NCBI GenBank assembly: GCA_035264365.1
Contig: DATFQI010000161.1
Span: forward strand, 1-28,929
DNA length: 28,929 bases
Reading direction: 5' to 3'
Origin: DATFQI01 sp035264365
GTDB lineage: Bacteria > Actinomycetota > Thermoleophilia > Solirubrobacterales > Solirubrobacteraceae
A program made the position numbers and the translations under genes. Below are positions 1-7,197 of the stretch, piece by piece. The stretch's first letter is position 1. Each line of letters begins with the position of its first letter. Under the pieces are notes generated by a model that saw only the letters and a list, made by a program, of their open reading frames with translations, was not told the origin of the DNA and did no database searches.

Positions 1-416
1 TCGACGATCTTGGGGTCGATCATCGAGCCGCCGTCGGCGACGGCGCGGATCGCGGCCATCAGCTCGGCGCGGTTGTGCACGCGCTCCTTGAGCAGGTAGG
101 CGCGGCCGTCGGAGCCACGATCCAGCAGCGCGAGCGCGTAGAAGGGATCGGAGAACTGGCTGAGCACGACGACGCCGACGTGCGGCTGCGAGTCGCGCAG
201 CTCGCCGGCCAGCCGGATCCCTTCGTCGGTGCTCGTGGGCGGCATGCGGATGTCCGTGAGCACGACGTCGGGCTCATGGCGCTCGCAGGCATCGCGGAGG
301 GAGTCGGCATCGGCCACCGCCGCCACAACCTCGACGGTGGCGTCCGTCGCGAGGAGCCGGCGCACGCCCTCGCGGACGATCAGGCTGTCCTCGCCGATGA
401 CGATCCGGATCGACAT
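1..416 (-). CDS. NarL/LuxR-type response regulator (N-terminal receiver, cut by window edge)
   Basis: The gene starts at an ATG at 416 on the minus strand and is open to base 1, giving 138 residues of a receiver domain. The acidic pocket is E9/D10, the likely phospho-acceptor is D55 in LTDIRMPP, and the conserved lysine is K110 in YLLKERV. The TDIRMPPTSTDEG segment and the closing AIRAVADGGSMIDPKIV stretch are typical of NarL-family regulators, which carry a LuxR-type DNA-binding domain after the receiver; here that domain would lie outside the window. In this family a partner histidine kinase phosphorylates the aspartate and DNA binding changes. No kinase adjoins it inside the window; the NarL-type kinase at 9065-10882 is a possible but unproven partner. 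Confidence 0.9.
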   Translation of the reverse strand, partial: MSIRIVIGEDSLIVREGVRRLLATDATVEVVAAVADADSLRDACERHEPDVVLTDIRMPPTSTDEGIRLAGELRDSQPHVGVVVLSQFSDPFYALALLDRGSDGRAYLLKERVHNRAELMAAIRAVADGGSMIDPKIV

Positions 417-443
417 TCAGTTAGCGGTCGTCCATGCACGGCG

Positions 444-471
444 GGGGCCGGGCGCGTGCGCGCCCGGCCCC
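444..471 (-). terminator. GC-rich hairpin, likely terminator of the DUF1269 gene
   Basis: A perfect 13-base inverted repeat (arms 444-456 and 459-471, two central bases) lies 10 bases past the stop of the minus-strand gene at 482-976 and before the start of the next minus-strand gene at 416. There is no T-tract, so it would be a U-less hairpin terminator, common in high-GC actinobacteria. It could also act as an mRNA 3'-end stabiliser. Confidence 0.6.
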
Positions 472-481
472 GACCGGCAGG

Positions 482-976
482 TCAGACGGCTGCGCCCTGT
501 CCGAGGGACGAGCGCAGGCGCTCCTCCTGCTCGTTGTCGAGCGACGTCTGGATCACTTCGCCGCCGAAGGGCTGCAGGCGCTCGAGCAGCTTGTCCGGCG
601 CTTGGCTGGAGCCGAGCGCGATCAGCGCGGCGGCGCCGGGCTCGAGCTTGGCTCCGAGCTGCTTGAGGAAGTCGTCGTTGACGCCGGCGTCGGTGACCTT
701 GCCGGCGACCGCGCCGGAGGCGGCGCCGACGGCCATGCCGAGCAGCGGGGCCAGGAACAGCAGCCCGATCAGGCCGCCCCACAGCGCACCGCCGGCCGCG
801 CCCGCGCCGGTCGTGCTGACCGCCTGGTGGAGCTTGATCTTGCCGTCGGCCTGGTGCTCGACGACGACCGCGTCCTGGAGGTCGAGCAGCCGCTCCTTGG
901 TGGCCTCGATCAGCATGCCGCGCACCTCCTCCGCCGTCTCGGTGTCGGGGTAGGCGATCGCGATCAGCGTGCTCAT
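482..976 (-). CDS. DUF1269-family membrane-associated protein
   Basis: A 164-residue protein. It opens with a ferredoxin-like beta strand and helix (TLIAIAYPDTETAEEVRGML), followed by LLDLQDAVVVEHQADGKIKL, a pattern characteristic of DUF1269. Residues about 50-95 are a Gly/Ala-rich hydrophobic hairpin (GAAGGALWGGLIGLLFLAPL, then GAASGAVAGKV), resembling a glycine-zipper membrane insert. The C-terminal part ends with a second strand-helix unit. The biochemical role of the family is unknown; members are often stress-linked. The ATG at 976 has a good ribosome site (GAGAGGAG, about 5 bases away). It lies 30 bases downstream of the DUF7144-type gene on the same strand, so the two probably share a transcript. 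Confidence 0.85.
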   Translation of the reverse strand: MSTLIAIAYPDTETAEEVRGMLIEATKERLLDLQDAVVVEHQADGKIKLHQAVSTTGAGAAGGALWGGLIGLLFLAPLLGMAVGAASGAVAGKVTDAGVNDDFLKQLGAKLEPGAAALIALGSSQAPDKLLERLQPFGGEVIQTSLDNEQEERLRSSLGQGAAV

Positions 977-1006
977 AGTGCTCCTCTCATTTGGGTGCGC
1001 CGACGC

Positions 1007-1447
1007 TCAGCCGGCCGTGATGCGGCGGTCGCCGCCGTAGGCGGCCAGGCCGTAGATGACCAGGACGTCGATCGCGAAGATCGCCAGCGACCAGAACGGA
1101 TAGGCCGGGATCGACAGCAGCGCGGCGATCGCGTTGACCGTGGCGGCAGCGATGCCGAACCAGCGGCCGAAGCCGCCGCCCGACCAGATCGAGAACGCCG
1201 CCGCGAGCTGGAGCCCGCCGAGGACCAGGATGATCCAGCCCCACGTGCGCAGGTCGCTGAAGACGTACTTGGCGTCTTGGACGAAGAACGAGGACTTGTC
1301 GATCGCCGCGATGCCCCAGATGATGTTCAGGACCCCGACCATCATGATCATGATCCCCGCGAACAGCACCCAACCGCTGCCCTCGACGGGATAGGCCGCA
1401 GAGCCGCGCGACTGGCCGCGCTCCCCGCTGGCAGGCGTTGTGGCCAT
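1007..1447 (-). CDS. DUF7144-type four-helix membrane protein
   Basis: A 146-residue integral membrane protein with four predicted spans: about 26-47 (WVLFAGIMIMMVGVLNIIWG), 70-90 (WGWIILVLGGLQLAAAFSIW), 95-114 and 118-138. The pattern of a first helix ending in N-I-I-W-G-I-A-A followed by a short loop with KSSFF is what I associate with the small actinobacterial DUF7144 family; the assignment is from memory of the family. The function is unknown. The ATG at 1447 is preceded by a strong ribosome site (AAAGGAG, 6 bases away). It is the first gene of a likely two-gene unit with the DUF1269 gene downstream, and it diverges from the holin-phosphodiesterase gene at 1627. Confidence 0.8.
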   Translation of the reverse strand: MATTPASGERGQSRGSAAYPVEGSGWVLFAGIMIMMVGVLNIIWGIAAIDKSSFFVQDAKYVFSDLRTWGWIILVLGGLQLAAAFSIWSGGGFGRWFGIAAATVNAIAALLSIPAYPFWSLAIFAIDVLVIYGLAAYGGDRRITAG

Positions 1448-1626
1448 GCCGGCTCCTTTCGGTTCGTGGATCTACCGCGCTGATCGTCCGGTAATGCGGG
1501 GGAGCGCTCAATGTGGCGCGCACCCTTCCGCGGGTGGGGTGCGCCTACCCCTCGGCGTGCCCGCACGCCACGATCAAGCGTGCGCGCATGATGGCCGCAC
1601 CCCGTCCGGCTTGCCAAAGTCGCCCC

Positions 1627-3690
1627 ATGCACCAGCGGCGCAGGCCACGGCACGTCCTCATGCGGCTGACGATCGTCTGGATCGTGAGCGCCGGAGCACT
1701 GCTGCTGGCCGGCGCCGTACTGTCGAACGTCGACGTCGAGGGCTTCGTGCCCGCGCTCGGGGCCGCCGCCGCGATCGGCCTCGTGAACGCGCTGCTGTGG
1801 CCACTCGCCATCCGGCTGCTGCTGCCCATCACGGTGCTCACGCTGGGGCTCGGCTCGCTGGTGCTCAACGGCGCGGTGGTGCTCCTGGTCGCCGAATTCG
1901 ACACGGGCCTCGTGGTGAACACGCTCGGCGCGGCGATCGTGGTCGCGTTCGTCCTGACCGTGGTCAACACCGCCGTGACGTCGCTGCTGGCGATCGACGA
2001 CGACGACTTCTTCTACCGCAATGTCGTCAAGCGGCGCGCGCGCCGCACCGCGCCCGCGGCCGCGTCCGACGTCCCCGGGCTGCTGTTCCTGGAGATCGAC
2101 GGGCTGGCGTACGACGTCGTCCTGCGCGCGATGCGCGACGGCAACGCGCCGACGATGGCGCGCTGGCTGCGCGACGGCTCGCACCGGCTCACGCGTTGGG
2201 AGACGGACTGGTCCTCGCAGACCGGCGCGTGCCAGGCCGGCCTGCTGCACGGCGACAACGACGACATGCCCGCCTTCCGCTGGTGGGAGAAGGACCGCAA
2301 CGCCGCGATCGTCACGAACCACCCCAAGGACGCGGCCGAGCTCGAGCGCCGGCACTCCGACGGGCGCGGACTGCTGTTCGCCGACGGCGCCAGCCGCGCG
2401 AACATCCTCTCGGGCGACGCCCCGCACAGCCTGCTGACGATGAGCACCGTGGCCAAGCGCGACCGTCCGGGCCGGATCGGCCAGGACTACTTCGCGTACT
2501 TCGCCAACCCCTACAACGTCACGCGCACGCTCGCGCTCGTGATCCGCGAGGTCGTCAGCGAGCTGTGGAGCGCGGCTCAGCAGCGCCGCCTCGACGTGCG
2601 CCCGCGCGTGCACCGCGGCTTCGTGTACGCGCTGATGCGCGCGTGGGGCACGATCATCCAGCGCGACCTCCAGGTGCAGGCCGTGATCGCGGACATGTAC
2701 GCGGGGCGTCCGGTCACCTACACGACGTTCCTGGCCTACGACGAGGTTGCCCACCACTCGGGCGTCGAGCGGCCTGAGAGCCTGCTGACCCTGCGGCGGG
2801 TCGACCGTGAGCTCGGACGGATCGCCGCCGCCGCGGCCGATGCCGCCAGGCCGTATCGGCTCGTGGTGCTCGCCGACCACGGCCAGTCGCAGGGCGCGAC
2901 GTTCCTCGACCGCTACGGCATCACGCTCGAGGCGCTGGTGCGCGAGGCGGCCGGCTCGGAGACCGTGGCGGCCGCTGCGGACCACGACGAGGCGGCCGGC
3001 TACCTCGGCGCCGGGCTGATCGAGGCCGGCGGCGGGGACTCCGCTCCGGCCCGCGCCGTCCGCCGGGCGACCCGGCGCAGCGTCGACGACCGGCTCCTCC
3101 CCGAAGGCGCGGCCGGCGGGGACGGGCCCACGGAGCTGCCGGAGATCGTCGTCATGGCCTCGGGCTGCCTCGGCCTGGTGTCGTTCCCGCGGATGCCCGG
3201 GCGCGTCACGATCGAGCAGCTCGACGAGCACTACCCCGGCGTGATCCCGGCCCTGCGCGACCACCCCGGCGTCGGGTTCCTGCTCGTCCGCTCAGAGCGT
3301 CACGGCGCCCTGGCGATCGGCGCCGGCGGCGTGCGGTACCTCGACGAGGACCGCGTCGACGGTGACGACCCGCTCGCGCCGTTCGGGCCCAACGCCGCCC
3401 GTCACGTGCGGCGGACCGACGGGTTCGCGCACTGCCCGGACATCGTCCTCAACAGCACGTACTGGGCCGAGCTCGACGAAGTGGCCGCGTTCGAGGAGCT
3501 GGTCGGCTCGCACGGCGGGATGGGCGGTGCGCAATCGCATCCGTTCGTGCTGCACCCCGTGGAGCTGACGCTCCCGGACGAGCTCGTCGGCGCCGAGGCG
3601 GTGCACCGCGAGTTCCGGAGGTGGCTCGTCGCCCTCGGGCACGACCGCTACGCCGAGCAGGCGGTGCGCGTGACGCCGGGCGCCGGCTGA
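1627..3690 (+). CDS. holin-like membrane domain fused to type I phosphodiesterase/alkaline phosphatase-superfamily enzyme
   Basis: A 687-residue protein counted from the ATG at 1627. An in-frame GTG at 1513 exists, but the extra 38 residues look non-coding. Residues about 12-122 form four hydrophobic helices matching the phage_holin_4_2/YvlD-type family (ALLWPLAIRLLLPITVLTLG). The remainder is an alkaline-phosphatase-superfamily phosphodiesterase: D158 in LEIDGLAYDVV, a nucleophile-loop segment SSQTGACQAGLLHG with T199, metal-site D372 with H376/H377 in YDEVAHHSG, D417-H418 in VLADHGQSQG, and a final GSHGGMGGAQSHPF block. It probably hydrolyses a phosphodiester or pyrophosphate bond at the membrane face; the substrate is unknown. 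Related fusions occur in actinobacteria as far as I recall. The position I expect to be Ser in the loop (QTGASQAG) is Cys202 here. Confidence 0.88.
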   Translation: MHQRRRPRHVLMRLTIVWIVSAGALLLAGAVLSNVDVEGFVPALGAAAAIGLVNALLWPLAIRLLLPITVLTLGLGSLVLNGAVVLLVAEFDTGLVVNTLGAAIVVAFVLTVVNTAVTSLLAIDDDDFFYRNVVKRRARRTAPAAASDVPGLLFLEIDGLAYDVVLRAMRDGNAPTMARWLRDGSHRLTRWETDWSSQTGACQAGLLHGDNDDMPAFRWWEKDRNAAIVTNHPKDAAELERRHSDGRGLLFADGASRANILSGDAPHSLLTMSTVAKRDRPGRIGQDYFAYFANPYNVTRTLALVIREVVSELWSAAQQRRLDVRPRVHRGFVYALMRAWGTIIQRDLQVQAVIADMYAGRPVTYTTFLAYDEVAHHSGVERPESLLTLRRVDRELGRIAAAAADAARPYRLVVLADHGQSQGATFLDRYGITLEALVREAAGSETVAAAADHDEAAGYLGAGLIEAGGGDSAPARAVRRATRRSVDDRLLPEGAAGGDGPTELPEIVVMASGCLGLVSFPRMPGRVTIEQLDEHYPGVIPALRDHPGVGFLLVRSERHGALAIGAGGVRYLDEDRVDGDDPLAPFGPNAARHVRRTDGFAHCPDIVLNSTYWAELDEVAAFEELVGSHGGMGGAQSHPFVLHPVELTLPDELVGAEAVHREFRRWLVALGHDRYAEQAVRVTPGAG

Positions 3691-3743
3691 CTCGACCGGG
3701 CCGCTGCAAATGCCGGGCGTGGGCTGTCCCGTGGGGCGGCGTC

Positions 3744-4139
3744 TCAGCGTCCGTACTCGTCCCAGAGCCGCCTGAGCAGCCGCGGGCCGAACTCCTGCTT
3801 GCGCACCAGGGGGACCGCCTCCAGCTGCGCGGCCGAGGGCACGTCGATCCGCTCCTCGATCGAGATCAGCACCACCACCAGCTCAGGGTGCGTCCCGGCG
3901 AGCCGGCGCGCGACCTCGATCCCGCCGATCCCGGGCATGCGCACATCGAGGAGGACGAGGTCCGGCGCGCAGTGCTCCACCGCCTCGAGGGCCTCGTCGC
4001 CGGACGCGGCCTCGCCGATCAGCTCGAACCCGGGCGTCGCGTCGATCACGTCCCGGGCCACGCGCCGGAACAGGACCTGGTCGTCGACGGTCAGGACACG
4101 GACGCTGCGCGTCGTGGAGGGGTGAGGGCCGAGCGTCAT
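3744..4139 (-). CDS. stand-alone receiver-domain response regulator
   Basis: A 131-residue single-domain protein. After about 12 variable residues it has VRVLTVDDQVLFRRVARDVI with acidic residues D19/D20, phospho-acceptor D65 in LVLLDVRMPGIGG, S93 in VLISIEE and lysine K114 in PLVRKQEF, so every residue of a working receiver is present. There is no room for a DNA-binding output domain: the stop follows the last receiver helix by a few residues. The ATG at 4139 was chosen because the upstream in-frame sequence is not coding-like. The gene diverges from the membrane protein at 4368 across a 228-base intergenic space, where both promoters probably lie. It may act by protein contact or as a phosphate sink; the partner is unknown. 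Confidence 0.88.
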   Translation of the reverse strand: MTLGPHPSTTRSVRVLTVDDQVLFRRVARDVIDATPGFELIGEAASGDEALEAVEHCAPDLVLLDVRMPGIGGIEVARRLAGTHPELVVVLISIEERIDVPSAAQLEAVPLVRKQEFGPRLLRRLWDEYGR

Positions 4140-4367
4140 CGGAGGGGCCACGGGCTGAGCGCGAATGTAGGGCCGCCGCGCCACCTCCGGCAATGGCACG
4201 TGCCCGCCAATGCCGAGGGTGCAGGCTTCCCCAAGCGTCTGCGAGCGTGCCCGGGCGCCGGATCGGGTTATCCGCGTGCGTCGATTTCTGACCGGGGAGG
4301 CTCGCCTCTCCGGGCGACACCGGCGTGCGCCCTGGCGTGCTCGCCCTGCGCGGGGTTGCATCGGGTC

Positions 4368-5579
4368 ATGCCGCCCGAACCGTCCCCCGCCCGGCCGCCC
4401 CGGCGCTGGTACGCCCGCCTGCTCATCCTGCTCGCCTCCGTGCTCGCCTTCCTGGCGCTGCACGCGATCTGGCTGGACCGGCAGCTGCTCAACACGGACA
4501 ACTGGGCGGCCTCGAGCAGTGAGCTGCTCGCCCAGCCGGCCGTCCGCAACCAGGCCGCAGCCTTCCTCACCGACGAGCTGTACGAGAACGTCGACATCGA
4601 GGCCGAGATCCGCAGCGCGCTCCCGCCGCGCGCCCAGGTCCTGGCGCAGCCCGCCGCCTCGCTGCTGCGCGACCGTGTGGAGCTGCGCGCGCGCAAGCTC
4701 CTGCAGCGGCCCAGGGTCCAGACGCTGTGGGAGGACGCGAACCGGGCCGCCCACCAGATGCTGATGCGCGTCCTCGACGGCGGCGGCACCGCCGTGTCGA
4801 CCCAGAACGGCACCGTCGTGCTCGACCTGAAGACCCTGCTGGCCCAGCTCGAGGCGCAGACCGGGATCGGGGGCCGCGTCGGCGCGGCGCTTCCGGCCAG
4901 CGCGGCACAGATCACCGTGCTCAAGTCGGACCAGCTCGACACCGCCCAAGACGCCGCGAAGATCATCGACGGCCTGCCGATCCTGCTCGTGGGGCTCTCG
5001 CTCGCTCTGTTCGCGGCTGCGCTGCTCGTGGCCCCCGCCTACCGCCGCCGGACGGTCCGCGGCTATGGCATCGGACTGCTCGCCGCGGGTGCCGGCGCGA
5101 TCGCCGCGACGGCGTGGGCGGGCGACTACGTCGTCGGCTCGCTGTCCAACACGGCGGCCACGGAGCCCGTGGTCCGCGCCGTCTGGGACGTCTACGACTC
5201 GCTGCTCGTCCAGGCCGCGACGGCGGCGATCTTCTACGGCGCCGTGATGGTCGGGGGCGCATGGCTGGCCGGCCCGACGGCCTGGGCGGTGGGCCTGCGC
5301 CGCGCGGTCGCGCCGTACCTGGCGCAGCCGGCGCTCGCCTATGGCGTCTTCGCGGCGGTCCTGTTCGTCGTCGTCGTGTGGTGGTCGCCGACGCCCGCGA
5401 TGCGCAACCCGGTCACGGCGATCCTGCTGGCCGGCCTGCTCGCCCTCGGGTTCGAGGCCCTGCGCCGCAAGACGCGGCGCGAGTTCCCGAGCCCCCTCGT
5501 GTCGCAGGCGGCGCCGTTCGCGGGCGAGGCGGAGAACGGCGAGACCGTCCGTCCGCACACCCCGGAATCCGTCGGCTAG
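4368..5579 (+). CDS. polytopic membrane protein of unknown function with large extracytoplasmic loop
   Basis: A 403-residue protein from the ATG at 4368. A basic N-terminus (RPPRRWYAR) leads into a first span at about 14-34. Next comes a soluble segment of about 165 residues that starts with LNTDNWAASSSELLAQPAVRN and carries VLDLKTLLAQL, and then five more spans in the C-terminal half (about 204-224, 232-252, 283-305, 325-345, 352-370). The D-N-W-x-x-x-S-x-x-L-L motif after the first helix is shared by a widespread group of actinobacterial integral membrane proteins without assigned activity. The tail after residue 375 is polar. By the positive-inside rule the large loop should be outside. 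The nearest gene is the divergent receiver protein. Confidence 0.82.
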   Translation: MPPEPSPARPPRRWYARLLILLASVLAFLALHAIWLDRQLLNTDNWAASSSELLAQPAVRNQAAAFLTDELYENVDIEAEIRSALPPRAQVLAQPAASLLRDRVELRARKLLQRPRVQTLWEDANRAAHQMLMRVLDGGGTAVSTQNGTVVLDLKTLLAQLEAQTGIGGRVGAALPASAAQITVLKSDQLDTAQDAAKIIDGLPILLVGLSLALFAAALLVAPAYRRRTVRGYGIGLLAAGAGAIAATAWAGDYVVGSLSNTAATEPVVRAVWDVYDSLLVQAATAAIFYGAVMVGGAWLAGPTAWAVGLRRAVAPYLAQPALAYGVFAAVLFVVVVWWSPTPAMRNPVTAILLAGLLALGFEALRRKTRREFPSPLVSQAAPFAGEAENGETVRPHTPESVG

Positions 5580-5594
5580 CGGTGGTGCGGGCCG

Positions 5595-5750
5595 TCAGCG
5601 GCGCCGCGGCGCGAGTCGCGCGACCCGCGCGCCGGCCGCGTACAGCGACGGGCGCCACAGGTGCCTGGCGAAGAAGCCGAAGGTGCGCAGGTTCAGCATC
5701 GGCTCGTCGAGGCGGTGGCGCCGCGGGCCCGCCGAGTATCTCGTTCGCAT
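5595..5750 (-). CDS. possible 51-residue basic small protein
   Basis: From ATG 5750 to stop 5595 the frame encodes 51 residues. Almost every codon after the first eight ends in G or C, which in this genome indicates real coding. The product is strongly basic, with a hydrophobic central stretch (LNLRTFGFFARHLWRPSLYA), and ends ARVARLAPRRR. No clear ribosome site precedes the ATG, and the frame upstream of it loses coding character, so the start is uncertain. I do not recognise a family. It sits between the stop of the membrane protein at 5579 and the divergent LURP-one-like gene at 5821. Confidence 0.42.
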   Translation of the reverse strand: MRTRYSAGPRRHRLDEPMLNLRTFGFFARHLWRPSLYAAGARVARLAPRRR

Positions 5751-5820
5751 GCCGAGAGGCTGCTCCGCCGGCTCGCCGCGGGCAAGGGCGTGCGCACCAC
5801 CATCGAGACAAGGAGAGCCA

Positions 5821-6333
5821 ATGGGACTGAGGCGCCACCGACACGACCGACCCGCGGGCACGACCTACCAGATGCGGGAGAAGATGTTCTCGATCGGCGA
5901 CGACTACTGGATCGAGACGGAGTCGGGCGAGCGCGCGATCAAGGTCGACGGCAAGGCGCTGCGCATCCGCGACACGCTCGTGCTCGAGGACCGCGACGGC
6001 CGCGAGCTGCTCAAGATCCAGGAGAAGAAGCTCCGGGTCCGGGACACCATGGAGATCGAGCGTGACGGTCGCGACGTCGCGACGGTCAAGAAGGCGCTCG
6101 TCGGGATCCGCGACCGCTTCTCCGTCACGGTCGAGGGAGGCGGTGAGCTGAAGGTCAAAGGCAACTTCGTCGATCACGAGTACGAGTTCGAGCGCGACGG
6201 CGAGACCGTCGCCGAGGTGTCGAAGCGCTGGCTACGCGTGCGCGACACCTACGGGATCGCGATCGCCGCCGGCGAGGAGGACGTGCTCATCCTCGCGGCC
6301 GCGGTCTGCATCGAACGGATGAGCCACGACTAG
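5821..6333 (+). CDS. LURP-one-related (Tubby-like fold) protein
   Basis: A 170-residue protein made of repeated short beta-strand pairs: YQMREKMFSIGDDYWIE, ALRIRDTLVLEDRDGREL, KIQEKKLRVRDTMEIERDG, KALVGIRDRFSVTVEGGGEL, KVKGNFVDHEYEFERDG and WLRVRDTYGIAIAAGEED. The alternating strand and DG-turn pattern with M-R-E-K at the start and a final ILAAAVCIERM helix is the signature of the LURP-one/YxjI family, a phospholipid-scramblase-like barrel around a central helix. The function in bacteria is unknown, and no signal peptide is visible. The ATG at 5821 follows a clear AAGGAG ribosome site. It converges on the CYTH-domain gene, whose stop at 6343 is 9 bases away. Confidence 0.88.
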   Translation: MGLRRHRHDRPAGTTYQMREKMFSIGDDYWIETESGERAIKVDGKALRIRDTLVLEDRDGRELLKIQEKKLRVRDTMEIERDGRDVATVKKALVGIRDRFSVTVEGGGELKVKGNFVDHEYEFERDGETVAEVSKRWLRVRDTYGIAIAAGEEDVLILAAAVCIERMSHD

Positions 6334-6342
6334 CGCGACGCC

Positions 6343-7119
6343 TCAGCCGGTCGCGAGCTCGCGCGCGAAGAACTCGAGCGCCGTGCGCGTCTTCGTCTGC
6401 TGCTCGCCGGACAGGTCGATCCCGTGCTCGCCGAGGTAGACGCGCTCCTCCGCGGCGACCTGGAACGCCTCCGACGGCAGGCACTTCGTCGACAGCTCGA
6501 AGATGCGGGTGCCGTCCGGGTACAGCCACATCTCCGCGACCACCTTGCGGGCGTGGTCGCGGGGCTGCCACTTGGCCTTGAGCACGAAGATCGGCCCGAG
6601 CACCGCGAGCTCGTCCAGTTCGACACCGTTCGGTGCGTGCTCTCGGAAGAACGCGCGCTGGGCCTTGGTGAAGAGCTTGCGCGGGGCGCGCTCGCCCAAC
6701 AGGACCTTGTGGACGGCGCCGGAGTCGGCCTCGGCCTTCAGCCGTCCCGAGCACACGAACCCGCCGGGCATGGCGTCGACCTCGACACCGAAACCCTCGA
6801 GCCGCCGGACGGGATCGCCGACGCGGTCGGGGTCGAGCGGCCGGAGCTTGACCACAGAGTCGCCCGGTCGCCCCTGGATCCGCCGCGCCCGCACGACGAC
6901 GCCGGCACGGTCGAGCGCGAGGTCGGGCGTGTCGAAGAAGACGACCTGGCGGATCTGGGCGTCGAGCGGGTCCAGGCCGAGGCTGCGGATCGCCGCGCGC
7001 TGCTGGCCGGCGGGGAGGGTGAGCTTGAGCTCCACCGTGTCCGAGCCGCCGAGCAGTGTCATCAGCTCGGCGAGCTTCGTATCGGGCATGGTGGGGCGCG
7101 GTGGGGTCTTGACGGCCAT
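6343..7119 (-). CDS. CYTH-domain protein
   Basis: A 258-residue protein from the ATG at 7119, which directly follows a CCGGAG sequence; ATG 7089 and GTG 7155 are alternative starts. The N-terminal half has the CYTH pattern: VELKLTLP (start of the tunnel; the usual ExExK is reduced to xExK), QVVFFDTPDLALDRAGVVVRARR, then DSVVKLRPLDPDRV. CYTH enzymes bind triphosphates in an acidic/basic tunnel with divalent metal (adenylate cyclase IV, thiamine triphosphatase, inorganic triphosphatase). The C-terminal part (from about residue 125) contains LFTKAQRAFFREHAPNGVELDEL, PIFVLKAKWQP and RIFELSTKC, i.e. strands completing the barrel plus a conserved actinobacterial insert. The substrate cannot be told from sequence. 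The gene lies 78 bases downstream of the sedolisin gene on the same strand. Confidence 0.85.
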   Translation of the reverse strand: MAVKTPPRPTMPDTKLAELMTLLGGSDTVELKLTLPAGQQRAAIRSLGLDPLDAQIRQVVFFDTPDLALDRAGVVVRARRIQGRPGDSVVKLRPLDPDRVGDPVRRLEGFGVEVDAMPGGFVCSGRLKAEADSGAVHKVLLGERAPRKLFTKAQRAFFREHAPNGVELDELAVLGPIFVLKAKWQPRDHARKVVAEMWLYPDGTRIFELSTKCLPSEAFQVAAEERVYLGEHGIDLSGEQQTKTRTALEFFARELATG

Positions 7120-7197
7120 CTCCGGAGGCTTCCATCGGGCCGCCGCGGCGAACACCGTGCGCCCATGTGTGTTCGTGAACCGATACCGGCCTGAGCC

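Noticed and set aside
1627..2000. A holin-family domain as a sign of prophage
   Set aside because: The domain is fused to a phosphodiesterase and no lysin, structural, integrase or terminase genes are present. This holin-like family is widespread in ordinary bacterial membrane proteins.
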